64,000 nucleotides of DNA, taken from contig CM066037.1 of NCBI GenBank assembly GCA_033557465.1, positions 521,040,686 to 521,104,685 of the forward strand, read 5' to 3'. The notes beneath the pieces were generated by a model, which worked only from the letters and a program-made list of their open reading frames with translations, was not told where the DNA came from and made no database searches. A program made the translations under genes and the position numbers. Within the stretch, counting starts at the first letter, position 1. Each line of letters begins with the position of its first letter. Origin of the DNA: Ichthyophis bannanicus. Lineage: Eukaryota > Chordata > Amphibia > Gymnophiona > Ichthyophiidae. Below, piece after piece: positions 61,526-64,000 of this stretch.

Positions 61526-62816
61526 ATGCCTACATGTCCGCAGTGTCTCGTCTGTGGTACCCGTCGAGGGACGGTCTTGGACACAGGAGTGTGTCGCAGC
61601 TGCACAACAGAAGCACTCAACATGGAGCAGGAGCTCCAGGACAAATCTAAAGAGGTGGCGCCTTCAGCTGGACAAGGTTCTCCAGCCTCTATGGAGGTTA
61701 GTTCTCTTCTAGAGGCTCCTGCCTCTCTGCAGGCTGCGATCCTGCCAGTTCCAGGTCCTTCTAACCCTCCAGTTATGGGGGGGGTTCCCCAGAGTTTGTT
61801 CTTTTATTGCATCAGGCCTGCTGTTTGCATCAGCAGGGAACTGCTTTGGACCTCTGTTCTCGGAGCCGGGGTAGGCTGGGCGTCCGCGGAGAAGGTCGGC
61901 AACGCAGAAGCGAGACCAGCTAAGTGGTCTTGGGCAAGCCACTTAACCCTCCATTGCCCATGTTCCCTGTAAGTATTAGTGTATGTGTCTCATATCCCCA
62001 CGTGTTAAATGTATCCCCAATTGTGTTGTGACCGCTTTGATTGAAGGATAAAGCGGTATACAAAAAACTATCTAAATAAAATAAAAAGAGTGCTTGGTCG
62101 TTAGAGGAGCAGCCTCTTTTGTCGGATTGGTTAGAAGGGGACGACTTTGACATAGAGCCAGAGACGGCGTGGAAGAACTTGAAGGTGAGATTCAGGAGCC
62201 TGAGGACCAGGCGCGGATTATCCGAGTTTTTGGGAGGGAGGAGCTGCCAGCTCTGATTACAGAGTCACTTCAGGCTCTCAATCTATCCGTTGTTTCTCCT
62301 GCGGAGGATGAGGGGTTGGAGGATCCTCTCATTCAGGCGGTACGGAAGTCCCAGGCAGTTTTTCCAGTTCACCGTGTGGTCAAGCAGATGATCCAGGATG
62401 AGTGGGATCTGCCAGAGGCAGGACTGAGGCATGAGGTCTATGACTCACCTCTATCCCTTGTCGGACCAAAGCGTGAGATGTTTCCCCCATGTGTGGATGC
62501 AGCTGTTTCGACGGTCATGAAGAAGACAACCATTCCGGTTGAAGGTAGTGCAGTTTTGAAGAATGGGCAAGACCGGAAGGTGGACTCATTATTGAAGCAG
62601 GCCTTTGAGGTCAATGTGCTATCGTTACAAGCTTCTATTTTTGGAGCTTGGGTAGCGAGAGCATGTCTTCGCTGGTCACAGCGTTTGCAACAGCCAGGGG
62701 AACAGGCGCAGGACCAGTTAGCAGGCGTAATTAGGCTAGAGTCGGGAGCGGCTTACCTCGTCGATGTCCACTATGACCTCATTAGAGGATTCACAAATAT
62801 CTGTCGTCACTTGTCA
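61526..62816 (+). pseudogene. DIRS-6 Gag-like protein, truncated
   Basis: The ATG at 61526 begins MPTCPQCLVCGTRRG and VCRSC, the N-terminal Cys pairs of type B. After the SINE tail, the frame from 62169 reads LEGEIQEPEDQARIIRVFGR, VVKQMIQDEWDLPEAGL, VSTVMKKTTIPVEGSAVLK, FGAWVARACLRW and LVDVHYDLIRG, closely parallel to DIRS-3 and DIRS-4. The rest of Gag and all pol sequence are absent. Confidence 0.85.
61924..62097 (+). mobile_element. SINE tail fragment in DIRS-6
   Basis: Matches the SINE body from GTGGTCTTGGGCAAGCC onward; the tail reads GACCGCTTTGATTG, AAAGCGGTATAC and TAAA repeats, a variant of the other SINE tails. The tRNA head is absent. Confidence 0.8.
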
Positions 62817-63160
62817 GAGCTTCTTGAACTTCACAGTTATATTATTAAATCAGCTCCATGCTTCACCTTAGAAATTAGAACTATTGCATCAAACTCATAT
62901 CCCTATTAAAAAGCTTTATAAATAGCAACTGAGTCTCAGACTGAAATCAGGCTTTTTACTGAGCCACCATAGAAATGTGGATTCAGTGCCTTACCATACA
63001 TCAACGACCCATTGTGTTGCCATTTAAACTGTAAGCTAATAATCGGGTTATCTTAGCCAGCTTCACATATGCTGAACTTAAAAAGCAATATTTATCTCCA
63101 AAATGTTGAAACTTTCCCAAAATTGAAAGGCAATGCTTATCTTCAAAAAGTTGAAACTTG

Positions 63161-63217
63161 TCCCAACGCCAAATGTCAGCGCCATAGCGTTTCACAATCA
63201 TACGTTTCCTCAGGGGA
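63161..63217 (-). ncRNA. Hammerhead-ribozyme-like motif in PLE-2
   Basis: On the minus strand: TCCC, CTGAGGA, a variable arm, GAAA, ACGC...GCGT, T, GGGA. CTGANGA and GAAA fit the hammerhead core, ACGC/GCGT could be stem III and TCCC/GGGA stem I. The arrangement matches that in PLE-1 despite little sequence identity. Activity is untested. Confidence 0.55.
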
Positions 63218-63475
63218 TTTTGAAATTAATTTATAGCATTCCTCATTTGGTACCCAATCTGTAGGGATAAAAAATAGTTAACTATAATAAACCATATAGT
63301 TTTAATTTCATTCAATATTTGTTACTTCTTAAAACGACCATTGAATCCACTCACTCACTGCTGCAGTACCGTCTAACATTCACCCAGAAGACGCTGCACA
63401 TGTGGACTCAGCCTTCCAAAAGGATTTAAAGAGATTTGACAGCATCATGTGGCTAGAACGTCTAATCACAGTTGG

Positions 63476-64000
63476 CTAGCATGCCCCCCATTCCACCTGT
63501 GCATTCAAGCCCTTAGGACTCACAGTATCCAGGTGGAAAATCCACCATTGCTCTTGATAAATCAAAGTCTGATCTCTAGATTTCACTCCCCAGCCATGTG
63601 TAACGTGATCGATACAAAAGCAACGTAGCATGTCAAAATCATGGCCCTGTTCTAAACAATGTTGAACAATCGGGGCTTGTATGGTTTTACATTTTAGTCT
63701 GCTTCGATACTCCTTCATCCGAACGTGAAGAGGTTGATTCGTCTTCCCGATGTATAGTAACTGACATGGACATACGATACAGTATACTACATATGTTGAA
63801 TCGCAAGACGTGCAGTGTTTTAAGATATATTGTCGACCCCAATGTTCAAATACTCTCAACTCTAAAGTGATGGCACATATCACGCATTTGCCACATTTAT
63901 AATGGCTCTTCATTGCTATTATAGTCTGGGGAATTGTAGAACGAAGAACTGTGGGGCTTAAAAGCTCTTTAAAATTTCTATGCCTCTGCCATACACAGCG
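63476..64000 (-). CDS. PLE-2 GIY-YIG endonuclease end of the pol protein (partial)
   Basis: The minus-strand frame is open from the window edge to the stop at 63476; the ATG at 63913 is internal. It reads HRNFKELLSPTVLRS, CGKCVIC (Cys pairs), STYVVYCIVCPCQLLYIGKT (GIY-YIG motifs), VRMKEYRSRLK (catalytic-type Arg), VQHCLEQGH and LIYQEQWWIFHLDT (Glu position), as in Penelope nucleases. No stop or frameshift is visible, so this copy is better kept than PLE-1. The RT lies outside the window. Confidence 0.9.
   Translation of the reverse strand, partial: RCVWQRHRNFKELLSPTVLRSTIPQTIIAMKSHYKCGKCVICAITLELRVFEHWGRQYILKHCTSCDSTYVVYCIVCPCQLLYIGKTNQPLHVRMKEYRSRLKCKTIQAPIVQHCLEQGHDFDMLRCFCIDHVTHGWGVKSRDQTLIYQEQWWIFHLDTVSPKGLNAQVEWGAC

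Larger units (their letters stand above)
61343..62816 (+). mobile_element. DIRS-6: 5' part of a type B DIRS element
   Basis: Leader with an A-run, then type B gag, cut at about 62816 by PLE-2 sequence. Its left terminal repeat is missing; DIRS-5 ends directly before it. A SINE tail interrupts gag at about 61924-62097. Confidence 0.8.
62817..64000 (-). mobile_element. PLE-2: 3' part of a second Penelope-like element
   Basis: The minus strand holds the end of a Penelope ORF with GIY-YIG nuclease, then a 3' region to about 62817 with a hammerhead-like motif and two diverged copies of a roughly 45-base unit (AAAA-GTTGAAACTT blocks at 63100 and 63148). It continues beyond the window. The junction with DIRS-6 gag is approximate. 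Confidence 0.83.

Noticed and set aside
1..64000. CRISPR arrays, bacterial operons, ribosome-binding sites
   Set aside because: No regular direct repeats with spacers and no bacterial gene organisation; all content is eukaryotic transposable elements.

Overview
This is animal nuclear DNA made almost entirely of transposable elements. I see no host gene, no structural RNA gene and no CRISPR array. Six to seven DIRS-type tyrosine-recombinase retrotransposons, an Ngaro-type relative, Penelope-like elements (PLEs), CR1-, L1- and L2-like LINEs, tRNA-headed SINEs and a hAT-type DNA transposon point to a large vertebrate genome. An amphibian is most likely, and a caecilian is plausible because DIRS elements are very abundant there (inference from general knowledge, not proven by any gene here). 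Names such as DIRS-0 or CR1-B are local labels.

The main organising fact is nesting. One minus-strand DIRS copy (DIRS-1) runs from about 2210 to about 55826. Only about 5 kb of that is DIRS-1; the rest is elements that landed in it. Read on the minus strand from high to low coordinates, its pieces form one ordered element: 5' terminal repeat (55699-55826), leader (49194-49367), gag start (49183-49193), gag (42916-43295, 31665-32190, 16294-16568, 13815-13845, 6285-6996), reverse transcriptase and RNase H (about 5940-4674 and 3324-3030), then tyrosine recombinase (2960-2210).

The insertions, left to right: DIRS-0 (+, to 2209, left part outside the window); a 1345-bp LTR-like unit with one unknown 343-aa ORF (+, 3325-4669); a SINE/L2 tail (6195-6284); a full-length L1-like LINE (-, 6997-13814) that itself holds an L2-like piece; CR1-A (+, 13846-16293); PLE-1 (-, 16569-31664), which holds a hAT element (20520-22723) and a complete Ngaro (-, 23281-30302); CR1-B (-, about 32191-42915), which holds a 92-bp repeat, a SINE, L2-like tails and DIRS-2 (+, 36522-42213); DIRS-3 (+, 43296-49182); and DIRS-4 (+, 49368-55698), which holds a full tRNA-headed SINE. 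To the right lie DIRS-5 (+, about 55827-61342), the 5' part of DIRS-6 (+, 61343-62816) and the 3' part of PLE-2 (-, 62817-64000).

DIRS-0, -1, -2 and -5 form one lineage (type A) and DIRS-3, -4 and -6 another (type B). Both use the order gag, RT-RNase H, tyrosine recombinase, with inverted terminal repeats and an internal complementary region. Most reading frames are broken. The cleanest are the DIRS-2 recombinase, the Ngaro RT-RNase H, the Ngaro SGNH hydrolase, the PLE-2 endonuclease end and the unknown LTR ORF. All boundaries were read by eye; those fixed by target-site duplications or repeat ends are good to a few bases, the others to some tens of bases.
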